In this document: positions 1-4,476 of the stretch, one piece after another
How positions within the stretch are numbered: the first letter of the stretch is position 1
How the letters are laid out: each line of letters opens with the position of its first letter
From: Nitrospirota bacterium
GTDB taxonomy: Bacteria > Nitrospirota > Thermodesulfovibrionia > Thermodesulfovibrionales > SM23-35
NCBI GenBank assembly: GCA_016212245.1
Contig: JACRGU010000071.1
Location: 1-5,663 of the forward strand
Direction: 5' to 3'
DNA: 5,663 nt
Notes under the pieces: generated by a model
Seen by the model: the letters and a program-made list of their open reading frames with translations, nothing else
Database searches by the model: none
What the model was told of the DNA's origin: nothing
Position numbers and translations under genes: made by a program

Positions 1-195
1 GAGCCCGGGCGTCTCTAATTTTTCACCTGACCTGAAGGTTTCTTCAAGGACACTTCCTGTTCTCAGACTTTTCATCTTTGTCCTGACAATGGCTCCCCCT
101 CTGCCCATCTTCACATGTTGAAAATCTACTATCTCATAAGGTTCGTCTTTAAACTCCACCTTCAGACCTTTCCTGAAATCAGCCGTCGAGATCAA
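1..195 (-). CDS. efp: Elongation factor P (EF-P), N-terminal part, cut by window start
   Basis: EF-P binds ribosomes stalled on consecutive prolines and promotes peptide bond formation. Sixty-five codons are visible, covering the N-terminal KOW-like domain. They start MISTADFRKGL and continue with VDFQHVK at residues 23-29, RTKMKSLRTG, and EETFRSGEKLE, all typical of the family. An ATG exists at 201, but the AGGAGG site at 203-208 would be only 1 nt from it. A TTG two codons later (193-195) lies 7 nt from that site and gives the conserved MIST start, so I chose TTG. The loop tip that carries the modified lysine in E. coli and B. subtilis reads KMGRGGA here, with Arg32 at the tip. The gene is 15 bp downstream of the M24 peptidase stop and probably in the same operon; aroQ-papA-efp is a common arrangement. 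The reading frame is open to base 1. Identity is very secure; start choice is good but not proven. Confidence 0.96.
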   Translation of the reverse strand, partial: MISTADFRKGLKVEFKDEPYEIVDFQHVKMGRGGAIVRTKMKSLRTGSVLEETFRSGEKLETPGL

Positions 196-202
196 ATCCA
201 TT

Positions 203-208
203 CCTCCT
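203..208 (-). promoter_or_regulatory. Ribosome binding site deciding the efp start
   Basis: A perfect AGGAGG (cctcct on the plus strand) lies between the peptidase stop codon (211-213) and efp. It is 1 nt from an ATG at 199-201 but 7 nt from the in-frame TTG at 193-195. Normal Shine-Dalgarno spacing therefore favours the TTG start. Confidence 0.75.
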
Positions 209-210
209 GA

Positions 211-1302
211 CTAATTTATAATCTCAAGCTCCTTCGGGAGACTGGTAAGTATTATAGGGCAATCTGGTTTCACCATCACTATATCTTCAATCCTGACACC
301 TCCAAGCCCTGTAATATAAATCCCGGGCTCTATGGTAAAAACCATACCGGACCTTATCACCTCGCTTCCTGTCCATGAAATATGTGGTGCCTCATGCACA
401 GAAAGGCCTATGCCATGGCCTGTACCATGCCCGAAATATTCGCCATATCCCGCCTTTTTTATAAAATCTCTCACTATGCTGTCAAGCCTTTTACTTTTTA
501 TACCATCTCGAATAGAAGCAATAGCCTTCATATTCGCTTTCAGGACAGTCGAGTAAATCTCACACTTTCTATCAATATTGCCCCCTTTTATCAGGAATGT
601 CCTTGTTATATCAGAAAAATAACCTCCTGCCTCTCCTCCCCAATCTATTACCACAAGGTCTCCTGCCTTTAGTTTTCTTTCTGTTACCTTTGCATGGGGC
701 ATGGAAGAGTTTCTTCCTGCGGCAACTATTATATCAAATGGGATGGTTTTACATCCTCTTTTTTTAAGTGCTTCTTCAAGTCTGAGTGCAATCTCTTTTT
801 CCTTGATGCCGGCTTTTATATAGGGTTTTATGTCTCTGAATGCTGATTCGGCACGTGTAATCGCCTTTTTTATCAAAGTCATCTCATGTTCATCCTTTAT
901 TTTTCTCATCTCCTCGACAAGACTTTTAACAGGTTTTAACCTTATCCCTTTCCTGGTTAATTTTTTATAGAATTCGTATGTAATACTTGCCTCAACCCCA
1001 AGCCTATTAATATTAAAGGTTCTGGCTGTATTAATGACAGTCTTTTGCCTTTCACCTTTTTCAATAGAAATCTCCCATCCAGCAATCTCTTTCTCTGCCT
1101 GCTCTTTATATCTGAAGTCAGTAAAGAAGATGTTTCTCTTTTCGTTAATCATAAGGAATCCAGATGAACCGGTAAAACCGGTCATGTATCTGACATTAGT
1201 TATATCTGTGACTAAAAATCCATCTATACCTTTATTCGCAAGGACATCTCTTATTTTAGTGATGAGCGACAAGTGACGACTAATAAGTGAGGAGCCTGTC
1301 AT
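211..1302 (-). CDS. Xaa-Pro aminopeptidase/dipeptidase, M24B metallopeptidase
   Basis: A cytoplasmic dinuclear-metal peptidase that cleaves the bond before or after proline in short peptides (PepP/PapA/PepQ type). With the ATG at 1300-1302 it is 363 aa, the usual size of the short PapA/YqhT class. The N-terminal creatinase-like domain has VRYMTGFTGSSG at residues 37-48. The C-terminal pita-bread domain has all five metal ligands: Asp220 (VVIDWGG), Asp231 (FSDITR), His296 (HGTGHGIG), Glu325 (FTIEPG) and Glu339 (VRIEDI). The substrate-side His203 (MPHAK) and His303 (SVHEAPH) are also present. It follows aroQ by 16 bp and precedes efp by 15 bp. No strong Shine-Dalgarno precedes the ATG. A 7-bp degenerate repeat covers codons 4-15, so the true start could lie inside it (TTG at 1272). 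A TTG at 1356 would overlap aroQ and adds no family-like sequence. Exact substrate preference cannot be read from sequence. Confidence 0.94.
   Translation of the reverse strand: MTGSSLISRHLSLITKIRDVLANKGIDGFLVTDITNVRYMTGFTGSSGFLMINEKRNIFFTDFRYKEQAEKEIAGWEISIEKGERQKTVINTARTFNINRLGVEASITYEFYKKLTRKGIRLKPVKSLVEEMRKIKDEHEMTLIKKAITRAESAFRDIKPYIKAGIKEKEIALRLEEALKKRGCKTIPFDIIVAAGRNSSMPHAKVTERKLKAGDLVVIDWGGEAGGYFSDITRTFLIKGGNIDRKCEIYSTVLKANMKAIASIRDGIKSKRLDSIVRDFIKKAGYGEYFGHGTGHGIGLSVHEAPHISWTGSEVIRSGMVFTIEPGIYITGLGGVRIEDIVMVKPDCPIILTSLPKELEIIN
1259..1293 (-). repeat. Degenerate 7-bp tandem array at peptidase N-terminus
   Basis: On the minus strand five 7-bp units follow one another: TCCTCAC, TTATTAG, TCGTCAC, TTGTCGC, TCATCAC. 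The consensus is close to TCGTCAC, with the second unit most diverged. The array starts 6 nt after the ATG of the M24 peptidase and encodes its poorly conserved leader (about residues 4-15). It explains why the first residues do not look like the family. Confidence 0.55.
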
Positions 1303-1318
1303 TGTATCTAACTTGTCC

Positions 1319-1747
1319 CTATTTTGACAGGATACTCTTTGTAGCCCTGAGTGCAAGAAGATAACTATCAGGACCGAAGCCGCTTATCTGTCCAACGGCA
1401 ACCTCTGCTATGAAAGACTTTTTCCTGAATTCTTCACGCCTGTGGATGTTTGAGAGATGCACCTCTATAGAGGGTTTACCAACGGCTGCAATGGCATCCC
1501 TTATGGCTATACTTGTATGTGTATATGCAGCAGGATTTATAATAAGGAGGTCATAGTCTCCTTTATGGATCGCATCAATAATCTCACCCTCACTGTTTAG
1601 CTGGATTGTCTTTGTATCCATGCCGAGTTCTGTAGAAAGCGATAGTATTTTTTTATCTATATCCGATAGGGAATCTGTCCCGTATATGTCTGCCTCTCTT
1701 ATGCCAAGCAGGTTTAAATTAGGTCCATGAATGACTAAAACTTTCAT
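1319..1747 (-). CDS. aroQ: 3-dehydroquinate dehydratase, type II
   Basis: Converts 3-dehydroquinate to 3-dehydroshikimate, third step of the shikimate pathway, by the type II trans-elimination route; the family is a dodecameric cytoplasmic enzyme. At 142 aa it has the usual length. Landmarks: GPNLN at residues 8-12; the lid loop with catalytic Arg17 and Tyr22 (GIREADIYG, with Ala where REP is commoner); NSEGE at 51-55; INPAAYTHTS with Asn71 and His77; EVHLSNIHRREEFR with Glu95, His97 and Arg108. The ATG at 1745-1747 overlaps the coaBC stop as ATGA, and an AGGAGG at 1756-1761 is 8 nt upstream, so the two are translationally coupled. The TAG stop is at 1319-1321. The Ala for Pro change in the lid is the only mild oddity; all catalytic residues are intact. 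Confidence 0.97.
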   Translation of the reverse strand: MKVLVIHGPNLNLLGIREADIYGTDSLSDIDKKILSLSTELGMDTKTIQLNSEGEIIDAIHKGDYDLLIINPAAYTHTSIAIRDAIAAVGKPSIEVHLSNIHRREEFRKKSFIAEVAVGQISGFGPDSYLLALRATKSILSK

Positions 1748-3030
1748 CCATCTATCCTCCTGAGTTCTGACAGCCTGTCCAGTATTGCCTCTGCAACATA
1801 ATCCTTGCTCATAAGTGGGAGTCTTATTTCCTTCTCTCTCTCAATAATAACAACCCTGTTTGTATCAACATCAAACCCGGAACCAGCTTCTGTAACATCA
1901 TTAAATATAATCATATCCATATTTTTTTCTTTAAGCTTTTCTTTCGCACGTCTGACCTTATTCCCTGTCTCTGCTGCAAATCCAATAATAAATGGCCTGT
2001 CCTTCTTTTTCCTGACCTCCGAAATAATATCGGGGGTTCGGGAGAGTCTTAAAAGTAGGTCACCTGATTTTTCAATCTTTTCCCTTGCCCTTTTTGCAGG
2101 CGTGAAATCAGAAACAGCGGCTGACATTATCAGCACAGTCGTCGAAGGTAGTTCTCTATTTACAGCGTTTAACATATCCACTGTAGTCTCTACAGAAACA
2201 AACTTAACACCCTCAGGTTGACTTAATAATGAAGGGCCGCTTATTAGCGTTACCTCTGCACCTCTTCTAATTGCAGCCCTCGCTATAGCATATCCCATCT
2301 TACCGGATGACCTGTTTGATATAAACCTGACAGGGTCAAGGTATTCTCTGGTGGGACCTGCTGTCACAAGGATCTTCTCTTTCACAAGATCTTTCTTGCT
2401 GAGTGCAGACCTTATCACTTCGATTATCTCAGAAATCTCTGACATCCTTCCCATCCCTTCTTCTCCGCAGGCGAGACTGCCCTTTTCAGGCCCGACCTGT
2501 ATTACTCCACGGGATATAAGGTGCCTCAGGTTTTCCTGAAGAATCGGGTTCTCATACATCCTCCAGTTCATTGCTGGGGCGATCACTACTTTTTTATTGA
2601 ATGAAAGGAGGCATGTACTCAGGAGGTCATCAGCTATACCTCTTGCAAACTTGCTGATTATATTTGCGGTTGCAGGGGCTATAACCATGATATCTGCCTC
2701 GGCCGTAAGTGTTATATGTGCCATAGGAGTATCGAATAGACCTGAATAGACCTTATTATGAGAGGCGACCTCGAGGGATAAGGGGGTGATAAAATTTTTA
2801 GAGGCCTCGGTCATTATGACAGTAACCGAGGCCCCTTCATCTTTAAGTCTTCGTATTAAATCAACTATTTTATAAGCTGCGACTCCTCCTGTCACACCGA
2901 GGAGTATAGATTTATCCCGCACCTTTCCAGAATACCCAGCAGCAAGCTGCGGGGATGAATGGACATTAAACAAATCCTTTCGAGAGGGTCTAATACCCCG
3001 CTGAAAGGTGCGGGATTTATTCCTCAACAC
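1744..3030 (-). CDS. coaBC: Bifunctional CoaBC (phosphopantothenoylcysteine synthetase/decarboxylase) with inserted N-terminal segment
   Basis: Catalyses two steps of coenzyme A synthesis: CTP-dependent ligation of cysteine to 4'-phosphopantothenate (CoaB) and FMN-dependent decarboxylation to 4'-phosphopantetheine (CoaC). Numbered from GTG at 3030 (428 aa), the CoaC flavoprotein domain shows LLGVTGGVAAYK (43-54), catalytic His105 (MAHI), PAMN ending at Asn155, and the flap cysteine Cys188 (ACGEEGMGRM). The CoaB domain shows VTAGPTREYLDPVRFISN with Asn239, SSGKMG, SAAVSDFTPA, a lysine motif at Lys318/Lys321, GFAAETG and NDV. E. coli CoaBC is 406 aa. The excess is at the front: residues 7-41 are encoded by a palindromic element (see 2916-3014). 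Without it the protein starts MLRNKSILLGVTGG, exactly family-like. GTG 3030 has AGGA 5 nt upstream and overlaps the rpoZ end by 14 bp. An alternative GTG at 2922, inside the element, would give a 392-aa protein but has a poorly spaced site. The end overlaps aroQ by 4 bp. Confidence 0.96.
   Translation of the reverse strand: MLRNKSRTFQRGIRPSRKDLFNVHSSPQLAAGYSGKVRDKSILLGVTGGVAAYKIVDLIRRLKDEGASVTVIMTEASKNFITPLSLEVASHNKVYSGLFDTPMAHITLTAEADIMVIAPATANIISKFARGIADDLLSTCLLSFNKKVVIAPAMNWRMYENPILQENLRHLISRGVIQVGPEKGSLACGEEGMGRMSEISEIIEVIRSALSKKDLVKEKILVTAGPTREYLDPVRFISNRSSGKMGYAIARAAIRRGAEVTLISGPSLLSQPEGVKFVSVETTVDMLNAVNRELPSTTVLIMSAAVSDFTPAKRAREKIEKSGDLLLRLSRTPDIISEVRKKKDRPFIIGFAAETGNKVRRAKEKLKEKNMDMIIFNDVTEAGSGFDVDTNRVVIIEREKEIRLPLMSKDYVAEAILDRLSELRRIDG
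2916..3014. mobile_element. MITE-like palindromic element with TIRs and direct repeats, in frame in coaBC
   Basis: A 99-bp segment ends in inverted repeats: gaaaggtgcgggat at 3003-3016 is the exact reverse complement of atcccgcacctttc at 2914-2927. It is bordered by a 7-bp direct repeat gatttat at 2909-2915 and 3014-3020, which looks like a target-site duplication and shares a base or two with the inverted repeats. Inside is a near-palindrome at 2935-2954 (one mismatched pair, CAAG loop). The offset between the two direct repeats is 105 bp, or 35 codons, so the coaBC frame is kept. The rpoZ TAA stop lies in the upstream repeat copy, so RpoZ is untouched. The segment has no transposase and would have to be mobilised in trans, or be a REP/RPE-like palindrome. 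Family membership elsewhere in the genome cannot be seen from here. Confidence 0.72.
2935..2954. repeat. Internal hairpin of the coaBC element
   Basis: The plus strand reads cccagcagc-aa-gctgcgggg: arms of 9 nt pair with one A/C mismatch, realistically a stem with a four-base CAAG loop. It is the central hairpin of the 99-bp element and would form in either RNA strand. It encodes part of the SSPQLAAG stretch in the extended CoaBC N-terminus. Confidence 0.65.
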
Positions 3031-3415
3031 CTTTTTCCTGTTTCTCGGTGAAGAGTTCCTCCAGAGCCCTCTTATCCATCACCTCCTTTTCGTGGAGATA
3101 GACCTTCAGGTCTTTTTCGAGTTCTGTGAGGTCCTCACCAATAACTGCTTTTTTCCTTTCCTCAAGGAGTCTTCTGTAGTCAAACTTCCTGGCCTCTTCT
3201 TTTGCCTTCCTGGCCTCCTTGCCTGTCAGGAATTCGAGGGTATTATTTATTGCTTCCTCAAGTGCTATAGTGGTAATTTTTGTTGCCTTTGTTTGAATCT
3301 TCTGTTTAGCACCTACTGCGAGTTCCTTTGCCCTTTGAGATGCAATGACCACAAGCCTATATCTTCCATCAATCTTGTTATGGTCATATTCTACTGGTAG
3401 TGAAATAATATCCAT
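3017..3415 (-). CDS. rpoZ: DNA-directed RNA polymerase omega subunit, with long C-terminal extension
   Basis: Omega folds around the C-terminal tail of beta-prime and aids RNA polymerase assembly; in some lineages it takes part in the ppGpp response. The core is clear: GRYRLVVIASQRAKEL (17-32), GAK, then KATKITTIALEEAINN (43-58). At 132 aa it is clearly longer than E. coli omega (91 aa). Residues from about 63 on are rich in Lys, Glu and Arg and look helical (EARKAKEEARKFDYRRLLEERKKA and on), with no motif I recognise. The ATG at 3413-3415 has AGGAGG 6 nt upstream (3422-3427), which overlaps the gmk TAG stop, so gmk and rpoZ are tightly linked (10-bp gap). The TAA stop (3017-3019) falls inside the direct repeat of the coaBC element and overlaps the coaBC start region. 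Linkage to gmk is a widespread arrangement. Confidence 0.93.
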   Translation of the reverse strand: MDIISLPVEYDHNKIDGRYRLVVIASQRAKELAVGAKQKIQTKATKITTIALEEAINNTLEFLTGKEARKAKEEARKFDYRRLLEERKKAVIGEDLTELEKDLKVYLHEKEVMDKRALEELFTEKQEKGVEE

Positions 3416-3425
3416 AACCTTCCTC

Positions 3426-4046
3426 CTATTTTAAAAAACTGTCCTCAATCCACGATATATTGATTCTTTTAGTGCTGACCCTATCTGATATTATTATCGC
3501 TTCAAGCTCCTTAAGGGCCTCTTTAAAAATGTCGTTTACTATAACATAATCATATTTATAATAGTCTTTTATTTCATCAACTGCTTTCCTGAGTCTTAAT
3601 TCTATCTCATCTTTTGAATTCGCCATCCGCTTTTCGAGTCTTTCCCTCAGCGCCTTCATTGATGGTGGAAGTATGAAAATATAAATGCCTTCTTTATATT
3701 TTTCTTTTATCTGCATTGCGCCCTGTGTGTCTATGTCCAGTATGACATCAATCCCTGCATTTAGGAGCTCTTCAAGCCTTTTCTTGGATGTACCATAAAG
3801 TTGTCCGTGAACCCTTGCCCACTCTGCAAATTCTCCCCGTTCTATCATCAGTCTGAATGCATCTTCGTCAATAAATGTGTAGTCTCTATTATTAACCTCT
3901 CTTGGTCTTGGTGGCCGTGTGGTATAGGAAACCGAGTGTCTCAGGTTAGACAGCACAGAGTCCAGCTTCTTGCAAAGCGTTGTCTTACCAGCCCCTGAAG
4001 GTGCAGAGACTATAAACAGGCTACCTCTACCCTTTTTCTCCTGCAA
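3426..4046 (-). CDS. gmk: Guanylate kinase, TTG start
   Basis: Phosphorylates GMP to GDP with ATP, in purine nucleotide supply. Starting at TTG 4044-4046 the protein is 206 aa (E. coli 207) and begins MQEKKGRGSLFIVSAPSGAGKTTL, matching the family. The P-loop is APSGAGKT at residues 15-22. The GMP-binding region holds SVSYTTRPPRPRE (38-50), Tyr56, Glu72 and Tyr84 (GEFAEWARVHGQLYGTS). The lid follows (RLEKRMANSKDEIELRL), then YDYVIVND at 165-172. AAGGA lies 5 nt before the TTG. No in-frame ATG is found upstream; the longer frame to 4109 (another TTG) would overlap remA deeply and is not family-like. The chosen start overlaps the end of remA by 20 bp. All catalytic residues appear intact. Confidence 0.96.
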   Translation of the reverse strand: MQEKKGRGSLFIVSAPSGAGKTTLCKKLDSVLSNLRHSVSYTTRPPRPREVNNRDYTFIDEDAFRLMIERGEFAEWARVHGQLYGTSKKRLEELLNAGIDVILDIDTQGAMQIKEKYKEGIYIFILPPSMKALRERLEKRMANSKDEIELRLRKAVDEIKDYYKYDYVIVNDIFKEALKELEAIIISDRVSTKRINISWIEDSFLK

Positions 4047-4311
4047 AGGGTTCCTTTCCCTCGATGAATCTCTGTGTGATGGTTTCTGCCTGGAGCGCTG
4101 ACAGAACAATATGGTCGCTGTCTGTGACTATTATCGAGCGTGTGCGCCTTCCCTCTGTTGCATCAATCAGCTTACCCCTTTTTTTTGCCTCCTCTCGAAG
4201 CCTCTTCATTGGTGCAGAACCAGGCGTCACAATTGCAACCACCCTGGAGGCAGATACTACATTGCCAAAACCTATGTTAACTAATACAGGACTTAAGTCG
4301 CCTTTTTTCAT
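4027..4311 (-). CDS. remA: RemA-family DNA-binding regulator (DUF370)
   Basis: In Bacillus subtilis RemA is a ring-forming DNA-binding protein that activates biofilm matrix and osmoprotection genes; in Gram-negative carriers its role is little known. This 94-aa protein has the complete family core: NIGFGNVVSASRVVAIVTP (12-30), SAPMKRL, GKLIDATEGRRTRSIIVTDSDHIVLSA and ETITQRF. The residues important for DNA binding or function in B. subtilis (Arg18, Pro29, Arg50, Arg51) correspond to Arg23, Pro34, Arg55 and Arg56 here, so binding should be preserved. I chose ATG 4309-4311 because GGAG (4318-4321) is 6 nt upstream; the ATG at 4321-4323 has no site and overlaps it. It overlaps gmk by 20 bp, the usual neighbour of this family. 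Upstream lies an unusual repeat-filled spacer that may affect its expression. The target genes cannot be inferred. Confidence 0.93.
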   Translation of the reverse strand: MKKGDLSPVLVNIGFGNVVSASRVVAIVTPGSAPMKRLREEAKKRGKLIDATEGRRTRSIIVTDSDHIVLSALQAETITQRFIEGKEPFAGEKG

Positions 4312-4361
4312 CGTGAACTCCATTTCAGGGTTACGGCCACGATGCCCGTTTCATCTAAAGA

Positions 4362-4406
4362 GTTCATTGGGTTTATTGAGTTCATTGAGTTTCTTGAGTT
4401 TTATAA
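4362..4406. repeat. 9-bp tandem repeat array, about five copies
   Basis: Five successive 9-mers on the plus strand read gttcattgg, gtttattga, gttcattga, gtttcttga and gttttataa, consensus gttYattga. A frame through them would encode an FIEFIEF-like string with no ribosome site, so it is not coding. It lies in the middle of the composite element between yicC and remA. Confidence 0.75.
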
Positions 4407-4416
4407 CCCAAGAAAC
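4389..4416. repeat. Inverted repeat gtttcttg / caagaaac
   Basis: Perfect 8-bp arms at 4389-4396 and 4409-4416 with a 12-nt loop. The left arm is the fourth unit of the 9-bp tandem array. The stem is AT-rich and not followed by a T tract, so it is not a good terminator in either direction. Confidence 0.55.
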
Positions 4417-4436
4417 CGTGTAAACTCTTTTACACG
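4417..4436. repeat. Perfect palindrome cgtgtaaa-N4-tttacacg
   Basis: Two perfect 8-bp arms (4417-4424 and 4429-4436) flank ctct. It could be an RNA hairpin or a dimeric operator (GTGTAAA-N4-TTTACAC) about 106 bp before the remA start. I do not recognise a regulator for it. No T tract follows on the minus strand, so a terminator role is unlikely. Confidence 0.6.
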
Positions 4437-4459
4437 TAACCGATGCTGGCATCGTAACC
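4435..4459. repeat. Short palindrome flanked by direct repeats cgtaacc
   Basis: A self-complementary 14-mer (4441-4454, cgatgc/gcatcg around tg) sits between two copies of cgtaacc at 4435-4441 and 4453-4459, 18 bp apart. It is just downstream of the yicC stop and overlaps the right arm of the composite element. Confidence 0.5.
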
Positions 4460-4476
4460 TTGGCCGTTTAACCTTT

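Larger units (their letters stand above)
4329..4473. repeat. Composite inverted-repeat element upstream of remA
   Basis: The left arm ggttacggccacgatgcc (4329-4346) matches the reverse complement of 4448-4473 as GGTTA-(AA)-CGGCCA-(AGGTTA)-CGATGCC: 18 shared bases with two short insertions in the right arm. A 5-bp direct repeat tttca flanks it at 4323-4327 and 4475-4479, one base outside each arm; the second copy contains the yicC stop codon. Removing the interval would leave a compact yicC-remA junction with the remA GGAG site intact. This resembles a small non-autonomous element, but the arms are imperfect and the direct repeat is short, so I am less sure than for the coaBC element. Confidence 0.5.
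4312..4476. other. Repeat-rich spacer between yicC and remA; no gene seen
   Basis: This 165-bp stretch is the longest non-coding gap in the window. It holds outer inverted repeats, a 9-bp tandem array and two hairpins, each listed separately. I find no convincing reading frame with a ribosome site, no T-tract terminator on the minus strand, and no well-spaced promoter. A TATAAA at 4400-4405 (minus strand) has TTTACA only 13 bp upstream, which is too close. Confidence 0.7.

Noticed and set aside
332..672. Overlapping plus-strand open frames opposite the M24 peptidase
   Set aside because: They lie antisense to a gene with complete catalytic motifs, lack ribosome sites and show no recognisable protein features.
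1303..1356. Longer peptidase start at TTG 1356
   Set aside because: It overlaps aroQ by 38 bp, and the added residues have no family similarity.
1805..2221. 138-codon plus-strand frame, Ser/Ile-rich, opposite coaBC
   Set aside because: It mirrors the codon bias of coaBC on the other strand; no site or family motif was seen.
2923..3030. A novel N-terminal domain on CoaBC
   Set aside because: The extra residues coincide exactly with a DNA element having inverted and direct repeats, so an insertion explains them better than a domain.
3008..3400. 130-codon plus-strand frame opposite rpoZ, rich in Phe, Leu and Cys
   Set aside because: An antisense shadow of the Lys/Glu-rich rpoZ codons (AAG/GAG reads as CTT/CTC); not a membrane protein.
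4400..4424. Possible promoter TTTACA...TATAAA before remA on the minus strand
   Set aside because: The spacing is 13 bp instead of about 17 and the boxes fall inside repeat arms.
4389..4454. Rho-independent terminator after yicC
   Set aside because: Several hairpins exist, but none has a GC-rich stem followed by a T tract on the minus strand.
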